NCBI RefSeq assembly: GCF_000340565.2
Contig: NZ_CP007203.1
Coordinates: forward strand, 3,118,253 to 3,182,252
Length of the DNA: 64,000 nucleotides
DNA from: Nodularia spumigena CCY9414
GTDB lineage: Bacteria > Cyanobacteriota > Cyanobacteriia > Cyanobacteriales > Nostocaceae
Direction: 5' to 3'
Below the pieces are notes generated by a model. The model was not told the origin of the DNA, searched no databases, and saw only the letters and a program-made list of their open reading frames with translations. Below, piece after piece: positions 8,449-16,676 of this stretch. The translations under genes were made by a program, and so were the position numbers. Within the stretch, counting starts at the first letter, position 1; every line of letters begins with the position of its first letter.

Positions 8449-9150
8449 TTAAAGAGTCCCCCAGCCAATCGGTGGTAGTGCTACCTGTTCATCTACCTGG
8501 GAATGGGAAACTGCTGACATACTAGCTGACAACCAAACAAACATCTCAATAAAATTCAGTCCTTTCAGTTTGAGCGGAGTCCTCACGGCTAATTGATTTA
8601 AGCGCATCATGTTAGCGTTTTCTACACCTACTGTGAAGAATGCAACTCGTTTATTGGCTTCCTCTCCTTGCAGGCGCTGCGCTGCTTGCTCTATCAGATG
8701 ATCTAATTCCCCTTGCGGTTCTCCATCTGTAATCATAAATACCCAAGGACGATAGTAAGCAATGCCATTGGTACGATATAGAGATTTACGCTCTTGCACC
8801 ATGTCTAATGCTTTATGAATTCCCGCGCCCATTGTCGTTAGTCCCTGTGCTGTCAATATTGGCGGGTTAAATTGATCGGCTGTCACAAAGTCTTGGACTA
8901 TATTGACGTTACTATCAAATGTGACAATGGCTACTTCAACTCTTCTGGCTGCTAAGGAATTTTTGACTAATTCATCCTTTAAACTCAACAAGCCCTGATT
9001 TAACGCCTCTATTGCATCTCCTTGCATTGAGCCAGATGTGTCCAGCAATAGCACACAAGGACAACGTGGTTCAGGGTTTTCAGCAAATTCAACTATTTCA
9101 TCGAGTTTTAAGGTATCGTGCATAACTTTTTTTGTTATGTTATGTTTCAA
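8449..9150 (-). CDS. vWA domain protein, TerY-like
   Basis: 233 residues. The MIDAS metal-ion site is complete: DTSGSM near residue 37, a threonine in the QGLTTMGAGI segment, and ITDGEP near 145. The domain occupies essentially the whole protein, as in TerY. An AAAGGAAAA ribosome site supports the ATG at 9148-9150; a second ATG nine codons in (MHDTLKL) is possible. It begins the vWA-PP2C-kinase triad. Such triads are linked to tellurite/stress response and phage-related loci in other bacteria, but no ter genes are seen here, so the stimulus is unknown. Confidence 0.88.
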   Translation of the reverse strand: MKHNITKKVMHDTLKLDEIVEFAENPEPRCPCVLLLDTSGSMQGDAIEALNQGLLSLKDELVKNSLAARRVEVAIVTFDSNVNIVQDFVTADQFNPPILTAQGLTTMGAGIHKALDMVQERKSLYRTNGIAYYRPWVFMITDGEPQGELDHLIEQAAQRLQGEEANKRVAFFTVGVENANMMRLNQLAVRTPLKLKGLNFIEMFVWLSASMSAVSHSQVDEQVALPPIGWGTL

Positions 9151-9674
9151 TGCTTTATTTTCCTTTTTTCAAAGTATATAGTTTCGTTTCCGGAGCCTAC
9201 AAGACTAAACATAAATGTTTAGCCCTAATTAGTGCAATCTTTATGAAACAGATACTTTTAACTAAATGATCTATATATACCATTTATTAATCAAAATGTG
9301 CCTAATTAGCCTGTTAATCACAGCTTTGTTTGCCAGCCTGTGAGATTGATTCCTGTGCTGGAATAAATCGCAGTTCCTCATATATAATCGGTATACATAT
9401 TTATTTAAGAAATTATTTATGTACAAAGTTTTGTCTATCAACAAAATGTGGAATACTAACATAAATCTCGACAAATCTCAGCAAATCATCTGACCAATTA
9501 ATTCATTTAATCACTCTGTTATAAATTTAAATAAAAAAATCGCTATTTTTTCTATATACATATTTACAAGTTTATAATGTTTTTTTATTTTAAATATTAA
9601 ATTTTCAAAAAAATCCCTAATCAAAGATTAATTGTGGCGGTATTCTGTATACTCTCTCGAAAATACACCAAAAT
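9151..9674. other. AT-rich divergent intergenic region between the vWA triad and the PatA-type regulator
   Basis: No gene is supported in these 524 bp. They hold a perfect 8-bp inverted repeat CTAAACAT-AA-ATGTTTAG at 9205-9222, about 55 bp upstream of the vWA start, which could be an operator or transcript end. A degenerate AATCACAG...CTGTGAGATT inverted pair lies near 9312-9347. Both flanking genes are transcribed away from here, so promoters for both are expected. Confidence 0.5.
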
Positions 9675-11024
9675 ATGAATAATATTGGCACTTTCACAGC
9701 ATTACGTCCTCAGCGTTTGTTAAGACATTTATCTAATTGTTATGATACTACTTGTCTACAAGCTTTTAGTAACTTAGTTACTTGGTCAATTTACCTAAAG
9801 CAGGGGAAAATAACCTACGCAACCCATTCAGTAGAACCTTTTGACCGACTAGAACGCCATCTGCGTCGCCTGAGTTATCAAATTCCAGGGCTTACTAGTG
9901 AAATTCGTGTCCAATTACGCTTAATGTTTGAAACTGACTTACATAATCAGTTCAGAGAATATCATGGTGATACGAATAATCATCCTGCTGATTATCAAGC
10001 TATTAACTGGTTGATGAATCAAGGGTATTTGAATACTCAACAAGCAACATTACTGATTGAAGAATTAGTTAAAGAAGTAGTTGAATCATTTTTATTAATT
10101 AAAAATGGTCATTTTGCATTCAGCTATTTCCCGCCAGAAGCATCAGAAATATGCAGATTAGATGTAGAAAAAGTTATAGAATTTTGCCAAATTCAATTAG
10201 ATAATTGGTTGTCTTTAACACCTTATATTTCTTCACCTTATCAGCGCCCATATCTGTTGTTTACCAATATAGTTCAAAGTCAAGCTTTTTCAGATATCCA
10301 GCCAAATTTAACTACCTGGATGAAGGGTTTCAGCCTACGCCATCTTGCGGTGATGATGAATCAAGATGAAATTGAATTGGCTAAAATACTATATCCTTAC
10401 ATTGTCAAAGGTGGAATTATATTACATGAACCAGATCCACCTTTTGATCAATTACCGATAACAGAATTATTTCACAAGAATTTAGTAGCCATACCAGTAG
10501 ATACGCTCAAGAATACGAGCCAATCTGACTCAGATATTGTTGTAGAGGAATTCCAGGATATTTCTGCTCCTATAGGAGAAAATATTCAGGAACTAACAAT
10601 ATCAAATAACATAAATCCTACTGCTGAAAGAGTAACTGCTGCTACTGTAAGCACCAAAAAAGTCTATAAAGTTGTTTCTGTAGATGATAGTCCAACAATT
10701 CTCCAAGAAATTAGCCGTTTTTTAGACAGTGAAACTTTTGTTGTCATTGCAATCAATAACCCGCTCAAAGCTGTAATGTCGATTATTCGACACAAGCCAG
10801 ATTTAATTTTACTGGATTTAAATATGCCAGTAATTGACGGTTATGAGTTGTGTCGGGTTATACGAAATAATTCGATGTTTAAAAATACTCCGGTGATTTT
10901 TGTCACAGGTTCTAAGGGAATTATTGATCAGGTAAAAGCGCGATTAGTAGGAGCATCTGGATATTTAACGAAACCTTTTACAAGAGTAGAGTTACACAAA
11001 ATAATTTTTAGACACTTGAGTTAA
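9675..11024 (+). CDS. PatA-type response regulator (PATAN/DUF4388-like domain plus receiver)
   Basis: 449 residues. The N-terminal about 300 residues have the character of the PATAN-containing domain of cyanobacterial PatA proteins (FTALRPQRLLRHLSN...WSIYLKQGKITYA). The C-terminal 120 residues are a CheY receiver with the acidic pair VDDS, phospho-acceptor Asp in LILLDLNMP, the VTG switch residue and TKPF lysine. Unlike most regulators the receiver is C-terminal, as in PatA. PatA controls heterocyst pattern in Anabaena, while paralogues regulate phototaxis and motility, so the target is not predictable. It stands alone: divergent from the vWA triad and convergent with the AI-2E permease gene. 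Confidence 0.85.
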   Translation: MNNIGTFTALRPQRLLRHLSNCYDTTCLQAFSNLVTWSIYLKQGKITYATHSVEPFDRLERHLRRLSYQIPGLTSEIRVQLRLMFETDLHNQFREYHGDTNNHPADYQAINWLMNQGYLNTQQATLLIEELVKEVVESFLLIKNGHFAFSYFPPEASEICRLDVEKVIEFCQIQLDNWLSLTPYISSPYQRPYLLFTNIVQSQAFSDIQPNLTTWMKGFSLRHLAVMMNQDEIELAKILYPYIVKGGIILHEPDPPFDQLPITELFHKNLVAIPVDTLKNTSQSDSDIVVEEFQDISAPIGENIQELTISNNINPTAERVTAATVSTKKVYKVVSVDDSPTILQEISRFLDSETFVVIAINNPLKAVMSIIRHKPDLILLDLNMPVIDGYELCRVIRNNSMFKNTPVIFVTGSKGIIDQVKARLVGASGYLTKPFTRVELHKIIFRHLS

Positions 11025-11072
11025 ATTAGCAAAATTTACCTCGGCAAAGTCCATTTTTATGGGGAATTGGGA

Positions 11073-12221
11073 TTACTCTTCTTGTGGTAAAATCTGATCA
11101 AGTTGCGGCTCTTGGTCGCCATTTGGAGTTTCTTCCTTCCAGTCAATATCTGACAGGGAAGATTCAGAAATTATGACTAACTCAGTTTCTTGGTGGTGAC
11201 TTTTGCCCCATTGATCTAAAACATCTTTAATCAATACTTCTTCCAGCCAAATCTTAGCAACAACAGTCAAAGGTAGGGCTAAAAATAAGCCTAAAAACCC
11301 AAAGAAAGTCACAAAAAATAGTTGTGAAATTAATGTCACTGCTGGTAGCAATGAAACTCGATTGGCCATGATTGTGGGAGTAACCAAGTTAGCATCAATT
11401 TGTTGAACTACAAAATAGAGAATGAATACCAACAGAGGTTTCCAGGGAGTATCTAACAAAGCGATCGCCATTGCTGGGATAAGACTCAATGTGGGGCCTA
11501 AATTAGGAATTAAGTTGAGAAATCCTGCTAAAACTCCTAAAGCTAGAGCCGCCTTGACACCCAACACAGATAAGCCTATCACACTCAATATTCCCACTAC
11601 ACTCATGGCAATGAAAGCACCTGTAATCCATCTCTCTAATGACAGTTCACATTTATCTAAAATCCCGTCTACTTTTGTGCGATAAAAGGAGGGAAACAGG
11701 CGAATAAATAATTTGCGATAGGCTTGAGGTTCGGCTAAGAACATTCCTGTTAATACTAAGACTAATAAAATCTTGAGTAGGACTTCTAAAGAGCCAGAAA
11801 CAAAAGCGAAAGAGTTTCCCAATATCTGATTCAGAAAAGGTTGTGCCTGTGCAATGAGATGATTGAAATCTGGGATGTAAGGAACCAATTGGTTAGGAAT
11901 TAAAGTTTCTAGTCGTTGTATCCAACTATTAAAACGATCAAACCCTTGAGGAACCCGATAAGTGAGTTCTTGAAACTGCTGTGCAAAAGGTGGCACAATC
12001 AGCCAGAAAAAACACACAACCCCCACGAAAAAAAGAACTACCGACAGGACAACAGCAAAGCCACGTCTCACGCCAAAGCCTTGAATACGTTTGGCTAGGC
12101 GATTTAAGGTGACAGCTAAGACGACGGCGGCAAATATCAGCAATAACACCTGCCGAATTTGCCATAAGATATATAAAGAAAGGACTATGGCGATTAAGCC
12201 GATCCATTGACCAAGGTTCAC
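11073..12221 (-). CDS. AI-2E family (UPF0118/PerM) transporter
   Basis: 382 residues, starting at a GTG (12219-12221) preceded by GGGGAG. About seven to eight hydrophobic helices are visible, including a pair at the N-terminus and the family signature LGVLAGFLNLIPNLGPTLSLIPA (near 235) followed by DTPWKPLLVFILYFVVQQID. These are inner-membrane permeases of varied or unknown substrate; the autoinducer-2 name comes from one member only. The hydrophilic C-terminal tail of about 45 residues is acidic. It converges with the PatA-type gene (48-bp gap) without an obvious hairpin between them. Confidence 0.88.
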   Translation of the reverse strand: MNLGQWIGLIAIVLSLYILWQIRQVLLLIFAAVVLAVTLNRLAKRIQGFGVRRGFAVVLSVVLFFVGVVCFFWLIVPPFAQQFQELTYRVPQGFDRFNSWIQRLETLIPNQLVPYIPDFNHLIAQAQPFLNQILGNSFAFVSGSLEVLLKILLVLVLTGMFLAEPQAYRKLFIRLFPSFYRTKVDGILDKCELSLERWITGAFIAMSVVGILSVIGLSVLGVKAALALGVLAGFLNLIPNLGPTLSLIPAMAIALLDTPWKPLLVFILYFVVQQIDANLVTPTIMANRVSLLPAVTLISQLFFVTFFGFLGLFLALPLTVVAKIWLEEVLIKDVLDQWGKSHHQETELVIISESSLSDIDWKEETPNGDQEPQLDQILPQEE

Positions 12222-12277
12222 AGGCTGCTCCCCAACTGTGTCATTCAGATTAGGTTAGCTGATTTTAGCAAGTTATA

Positions 12278-12484
12278 CTAATTTTGTTTGGGTGCTGACT
12301 GGAATCGCCAAAATAAAGCGATCGCAATCATCACAGTCGGTAACAATACTATAATCAGCGCATTAGCATCTGTTGCCATGATCGAGACATTCGGTCCTGC
12401 ATACTTAATCAAGACAGACAGCAAACTTGAAATCACAAGTAATTTAACCACAAATCCGAGATTATTTTTCATACAGTTCGGCAA
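12278..12484 (-). CDS. Small conserved membrane protein
   Basis: 68 residues, or 64 if the second ATG (MKNNLGFVVKLL) is used. Two membrane helices are visible (VVKLLVISSLLSVLIKYAG and ANALIIVLLPTVMIAIALFW) around a short loop, with a polar C-terminus. The size and two-helix layout match small hypothetical proteins of filamentous cyanobacteria, and the gene lies 57 bp upstream of the AI-2E permease gene on the same strand. I do not recognise a function. Confidence 0.6.
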   Translation of the reverse strand: MPNCMKNNLGFVVKLLVISSLLSVLIKYAGPNVSIMATDANALIIVLLPTVMIAIALFWRFQSAPKQN

Positions 12485-12814
12485 TACACATTTTTCTGTG
12501 GGGTATACCCGATATTAGGGTATTGGCTTTAGTTTCTAGAATAGACCTATACAGACACGAACCTTTATATTGACACTGCCAAAGTCGCTAGTTCGTTAAA
12601 TTTTTTGTTGCTTCGAGTAGTTAGAAAAATTGTCTCCATACCCAGAACCTGTCTAATTTGCCACTTCACAAGATAGTTAACCACAGATGAACACAGATAT
12701 AGACGCGTTAGCGGCTTGCCGTAGGCTACACAGATAAATCTGTATTTCATCTCAATGAAAACTGCTGTAACTGATAACTGATAACTGATAACTGAATTTG
12801 GAGGGTGTATCTAA
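12485..12814. other. Intergenic region upstream of ftsH with repeats
   Basis: No supported gene. It contains a GGGTATACCC palindrome (12499-12508), a repeat fragment GACGCGTTAGCGGCTTGCCGTAGGC near 12703, and an AACTGAT STRR (12768-12795) ending 20 bp before the ftsH start. A minus-strand frame here (12565-12750) lacks recognisable motifs and is probably an old remnant. Confidence 0.55.
12768..12795. repeat. STRR, heptamer AACTGAT
   Basis: Tandem AACTGAT heptamers like those at 2288 and 37600. They lie immediately before the GGAGGG ribosome site of ftsH, so they form part of its 5' leader. Confidence 0.85.
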
Positions 12815-13639
12815 ATGCCTGTAGAAACTAATAATAATCAAAAAAAACCCAATCAACCGCCGAAAAATAGGCAGTTGGGCGGGAGTTTACTGATTCTGTT
12901 AAGTTTGTTATTAATGCTTAACTTAATCGTTCCCAGTTTGTTTTGGCAGCGACAAGCGCAAGTTCCCTACAGTCAGTTTATTGCTCAGGTGCAAAATAAT
13001 CAAGTTGAGCAAGCTGTTGTGGGTAGCGATCGCATTGAATATACCATCAAAACCCAAACACCTGAAGGCGAAACCGTAGAAAAAGTATTTACCACTACGC
13101 CAGTAGCTCTCGATTTAGATTTGCCCAAAATTCTCCGTGAGCATGATGTCGAATTTACCGCCCCACCGCCATCTGAGAACGCCTGGATAGGTACATTACT
13201 CAGTTGGGTGGTTCCGCCGCTCATTTTCTTTGGAATTTGGGGCTTCTTAATCAATCGCCAAGGCGGTGGTCCTGCGGCGCTAACGGTAGGTAAAAGCAAA
13301 GCCCGCATCTATTCTGAAGGCATCACAGGTGTAAAATTCAGTGACGTTGCTGGTGTAGATGAAGCTAAAGCCGAACTGGAAGAAATTATTGATTTTCTCA
13401 AAAATGCGGGTAAATACACCAGACTGGGGGCAAAAATTCCCAAAGGTGTCTTATTAGTCGGACCCCCAGGAACAGGTAAAACCATGCTCGCCAAAGCTGT
13501 TGCGGGTGAAGCTGGTGTTCCCTTCTTCAGCATTTCTGGTTCCGAATTTATTGAGTTATTCGTCGGTGTCGGTGCTTCACGAGTGCGGGACTTGTTCGAC
13601 CAAGCTAAACAGCAAGCTCCTTGTATTGTCTTTATTGAC

Positions 13640-14021
13640 CGAAAAACGAGACGCAAGCCCCTGACTTTAGGCATGGGGAGAAGGCGGTAAGAACTTTTAA
13701 GTTCCGTCAAACGATTGCGTGGCTTTAGCCACAGTGTTAAAATAGATTAGCGAGAAAACAAGTAGGAATAACCTTCAGCGCATTGAAGTATCCTAGTACG
13801 GAGCAATCCCGGCAACGGACATATCCGACTCGATTCGGAATAGTTAAAGGGCGAATAATGGCAGGATATGGAGCGTTCATCTTTAAAATATGAAGGACTC
13901 AGAAAGTATGCGCGAATGAGAGCAAAAGCTCTTTGAGTGAGTAGAGGGATACTTGAATGTCCCGTTGTCGCCTTTTTCAGGTAGGCAAGAATCCCCTGGC
14001 TTTAGACGTGGGGAGGTTCAA
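13640..14021 (+). mobile_element. 382-bp non-autonomous IS200/IS605-like element, copy 1 (in ftsH)
   Basis: The boundary is fixed by comparing three copies that I read as identical: it begins CGAAAAACGAG and ends GGAGGTTCAA, after the target ATTGAC and with no target duplication. Sub-terminal imperfect hairpins lie at both ends in the same orientation (CCCC...CTTTAG...GGGG at 13658-13678 and 13993-14013), as in IS200/IS605 elements. It encodes no transposase or TnpB, so it must be mobilised in trans. A promoter-like pair reads toward the right end. The 382-bp length shifts the host frame. Confidence 0.85.
13715..13743 (+). promoter_or_regulatory. Promoter-like sequence inside element copy 1
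   Basis: TTGCGT (13715-13720), 17-bp spacer, TAAAAT (13738-13743) reads toward the element's right end. The palindrome GTGGCTTTAGCCAC overlaps the spacer. It is present in all three copies and would transcribe the right-end region, where IS605-type omegaRNAs lie. Confidence 0.5.
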
Positions 14022-14041
14022 GAATTAGACGCGCTGGGTAA
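13750..14041 (+). ncRNA. Candidate omegaRNA (TnpB guide RNA) with ftsH-derived guide
   Basis: Inferred transcript from the internal promoter through the right-end hairpin (13993-14013) to about 20 nt of flanking ftsH sequence (14022-14041). In IS200/IS605 systems the scaffold is the element's right end and the guide is the adjacent host DNA. The stretch has several stem-loops (for example GAGCAAAAGCTC near 13918-13931) and no conserved reading frame. Boundaries and expression are guesses. Confidence 0.4.
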
Positions 14042-15184
14042 GTCTCGCGGTGGTGCTGGACCAATGATGGGCGGTAACGATGAACGCGAACAAACTCTCA
14101 ACCAGTTACTCAGCGAAATGGATGGTTTTGACGCTAACACAGGGGTGATAATTATCGCCGCTACTAACCGTCCTGAAGTCATTGACCCGGCTTTAAGTCG
14201 TCCGGGACGATTTGACCGTCAAGTTGTGGTTGACCGCCCTGATAAAAGCGGGAGAGAAGCTATTCTCAATGTCCATGCTAAAAATGTCAAATTAGCTAAT
14301 GATGTGAATTTGTCAACTATTGCGGCGAGAACTCCTGGTTTTGCGGGTGCAGATTTAGCTAACTTGGTGAATGAAGCGGCATTATTAGCAGCCCGAAAAA
14401 ATCGCCAAGCTGTGATTATGGCAGATTTTAATGAAGCTATTGAGCGCTTGGTGGCTGGTTTAGAAAAACGCTCTCGTGTCCTGAATGAACTGGAGAAAAC
14501 CACTGTAGCTTATCACGAAGTTGGTCACGCGCTCATCGGTGCGTTGATGCCTGGGGCTGGTAAAGTGGAAAAAATCTCTGTTGTCCCCCGTGGTGTGGGT
14601 GCTTTGGGTTATACAATTCAGATGCCGGAAGAAGACCGCTTTTTGATGATAGAAGATGAAATTCGCGGTCGCATTGCTACTTTATTGGGTGGACGTTCTG
14701 CGGAAGAAACTGTTTTTGGCAAGGTTTCCACTGGTGCGGCGGATGATATTCAAAAGGCTACTGATTTAGCAGAAAGAGCCATTACTATCTATGGAATGAG
14801 CGAAAGGTTGGGACCTGTGGCTTTTGATAAAATTCAACAACAGCAGTTCCTCGAAGGTTATGGAAATCCTCGCCGCAGTATTAGCCCCAAGGTGGCTGAG
14901 GAAATTGACCGGGAAGTGAAGCTAACTCTGGATAATGCTCATCACATTGCTTTGAGTATTTTGCATTATAACCGCGAGTTGCTAGAGGAGACTGCACAGG
15001 CATTATTAGAGAAGGAAATTCTCGAAGGTGTTAAGTTGCGCGAATTTCTCAACCAAGTGCAAGTACCAGATGAACTGGAGGAGTGGTTACGGACTGGGAA
15101 GTTATCCGAAGACAGACCATTGATGCAATCACTGCTGGTGTAATGATTTTAGATGACGATATTTTCGGTTAATTAGATCATAAT

Positions 15185-15212
15185 GTAGAGACGTTGCATG
15201 CAACGTCTCTAC
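15185..15212. terminator. 28-bp perfect palindrome after ftsH
   Basis: GTAGAGACGTTGCA is followed directly by its reverse complement, 42 bp after the ftsH stop codon and 38 bp from the convergent DUF2795 stop. It is a common cyanobacterial repeat; degenerate versions occur near 30617-30650, 46182-46216 and 56225-56252. It may act as a two-way terminator, though it lacks a T-run. Confidence 0.6.
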
Positions 15213-15249
15213 ACTGTTTTAATTTCCGTCTTGCGTAGCACTTAAGGAA

Positions 15250-15441
15250 TTATTTCACTTCACCAAAGGCGTGTTCTACATCTGCCATGTTGCCATATTC
15301 CCGTTCTGGCATTTGTTGGAGGGTGTCAATTATCTCTTGGTTGGCATTTTTCTGTCTAGCATGGTTGACTAAACCGTCTTTGTTTACCGGAAAGTCTATG
15401 CCACTGAGACTTCTGGAAATGTCAATTGCTGATACTGCCAT
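15250..15441 (-). CDS. DUF2795 family small protein
   Basis: 63 residues (MAVSAIDISRSLSGIDFPVN...). The pattern of a short N-terminal strand, GIDFPVNKDGLVNHAR, and a C-terminal MPEREYGNMADVEHAFGEV matches the DUF2795 family, small soluble proteins common in cyanobacteria and actinobacteria with no defined function. It converges with ftsH. No partner gene is evident. Confidence 0.75.
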   Translation of the reverse strand: MAVSAIDISRSLSGIDFPVNKDGLVNHARQKNANQEIIDTLQQMPEREYGNMADVEHAFGEVK

Positions 15442-15623
15442 AACTTTAACCTCTTTTAGTTGGTTATGTCTAGGCTATTGGCGATCGCCATCTCTAATTC
15501 TCCCCCTACAGATGTAACTTAAGTCTCAAAATTTTTGTGATTTGATATACATCAGGACTTAACTCCTTTAACCCGTCCGGTAAAACAAAACATCTCTCCC
15601 CAAATCTTAATTGTTTTATCTCT

Positions 15624-15648
15624 CCCCTCTCCTTACTAAGGAGAGGGG
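15624..15648. repeat. Hairpin repeat CCCCTCTCCTTA-C-TAAGGAGAGGGG
   Basis: A perfect 12-bp inverted repeat with a one-base loop, followed by GCTGGGGGTGAGG, a very common dispersed hairpin in filamentous cyanobacteria. It lies just beyond the stop codon of the split small membrane-protein gene (15680) and could end its transcript. Confidence 0.7.
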
Positions 15649-15679
15649 CTGGGGGTGAGGTTCTATATTTTATTATTCA

Positions 15680-16442
15680 CTATTGTTTATTTTTTTTATT
15701 CCGGCTACGCTTAGTCTTCTCAGTTATTTCTAGCTGTTTTATTTTCTTATTTAAATCAAACTCATCACTACTGACCGAAAAACGAGACGCAAGCCCCTGA
15801 CTTTAGGCATGGGGAGAAGGCGGTAAGAACTTTTAAGTTCCGTCAAACGATTGCGTGGCTTTAGCCACAGTGTTAAAATAGATTAGCGAGAAAACAAGTA
15901 GGAATAACCTTCAGCGCATTGAAGTATCCTAGTACGGAGCAATCCCGGCAACGGACATATCCGACTCGATTCGGAATAGTTAAAGGGCGAATAATGGCAG
16001 GATATGGAGCGTTCATCTTTAAAATATGAAGGACTCAGAAAGTATGCGCGAATGAGAGCAAAAGCTCTTTGAGTGAGTAGAGGGATACTTGAATGTCCCG
16101 TTGTCGCCTTTTTCAGGTAGGCAAGAATCCCCTGGCTTTAGACGTGGGGAGGTTCAATATTGTTTCCAAATTAGCTAATCTTTGTTGTAAAATTTCTAGC
16201 TGCTGTGCTGATAAATCATGAGATTTGGCGTTTTTCTCATCAGAACGCCAAACAGCAACAGTACTAAGAGTTGCACCAAAAATAGCAGCTAAAGGCAAAA
16301 TTGGACCACTTCTCGTCACACCTGCAAGTGGAATACAAATTGCCAAAATGCCAACTGTCATTTCCCAGATTTTCTTGGTAGTAATGAATCTAATATCTTT
16401 ATCTGGAGATAATTCTCTCTTTTTTTGCTTTTTCTTACCCAT
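15680..16442 (-). pseudogene. Small membrane protein gene split by element copy 2
   Basis: With 15776-16157 removed, the minus strand gives one 381-nt frame of 126 residues ending KRSRNKKNKQ-stop at 15680. As it stands the frame ends in element-derived residues ([12 protein letters not shown]) after 109 residues. Features: a basic N-terminus (MGKKKQKKRELSP), two hydrophobic segments (MTVGILAICIPLAGV and LPLAAIFGATLSTVAVW), and a heptad-like C-terminal helix (QQLEILQQRLANLETI) that the element cuts. I do not recognise the family. The exact frame repair shows the element sits in a real gene. Confidence 0.75.
15776..16157 (+). mobile_element. 382-bp IS200/IS605-like element, copy 2
   Basis: Same ends and length as copy 1 and identical by eye throughout. 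It follows the target ACTGAC, with no target duplication, and is followed by TATTGTTTCC, which would be its guide. It is antisense to the small gene it splits. Its internal promoter-like pair is conserved. Confidence 0.85.
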
Positions 16443-16676
16443 GAGTTTCTTTGAGAAGATTTACTTGCTTGTTTAGTTAAAAATTCCTTTAGCGATCGCA
16501 CTGAGTATAATTGCTTTAATTAAACAAGGGATTTTCGCTACTGATATTTAAATTTCATCACTCAAAAATATCTGTCGTCATAATCACAAACTCAGATTTG
16601 GAGTATTGCTGCGACTAGTCAAGCAACTGGTAAAATTTGATTAATTACGAGACCATATTGATTACTCAAAATTTAT

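Larger units (their letters stand above)
12815..15143 (+). pseudogene. ftsH: FtsH1-type AAA+ zinc metalloprotease, split by a 382-bp element
   Basis: Removing 13640-14021 restores one frame of 1947 nt (648 residues), the normal length for a thylakoid/plasma-membrane FtsH. In order: N-terminal helix, periplasmic/lumenal domain, second helix ([16 protein letters not shown]), Walker A GPPGTGKT, pore motif, Walker B, SRH, and the zinc site HEVGH. The insertion lies exactly between the D and E of Walker B (CIVFID / ELDALG), so neither half can hydrolyse ATP normally. As it stands the 5' part reads 291 residues and ends in element-encoded sequence. The 3' part is open from a TTG at 13953 inside the element. 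The ELDALGKSR sequence fits the FtsH1 (slr1390-like) group, essential in Synechocystis, so loss would be surprising unless a paralogue compensates. Confidence 0.93.

Noticed and set aside
9271..9474. 67-residue minus-strand frame in the vWA/PatA gap
   Set aside because: AT-rich chance frame with no motif or ribosome site.
12565..12750. 61-residue minus-strand frame upstream of ftsH
   Set aside because: No ribosome site, starts in a dispersed repeat, no family motif recognised.
13880..13930. Resemblance to a glutamine (glnA-type) riboswitch: GCGTTCATCTT...AAGGAC...GAAAGTA inside the element
   Set aside because: The closing stem does not form, since the 3' side reads GAGAGC rather than GAACGC, and the spacing after GGAC is off. 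Probably chance within a structured RNA.
13640..14021. Element as a group I intron (IStron-like) that splices from RNA
   Set aside because: Exact frame repair would fit splicing, but I see no group I core pairings and the element does not end in G. Simple IS200/IS605-type insertion explains the data; splicing is left only as a test.
13953..14021. Reading-frame start inside the element fused to the ftsH 3' half, also seen in copy 3
   Set aside because: The frame exists in all copies because the sequence is identical. There is no sign that it is a conserved protein; the TTG start with GAGGG is weak.
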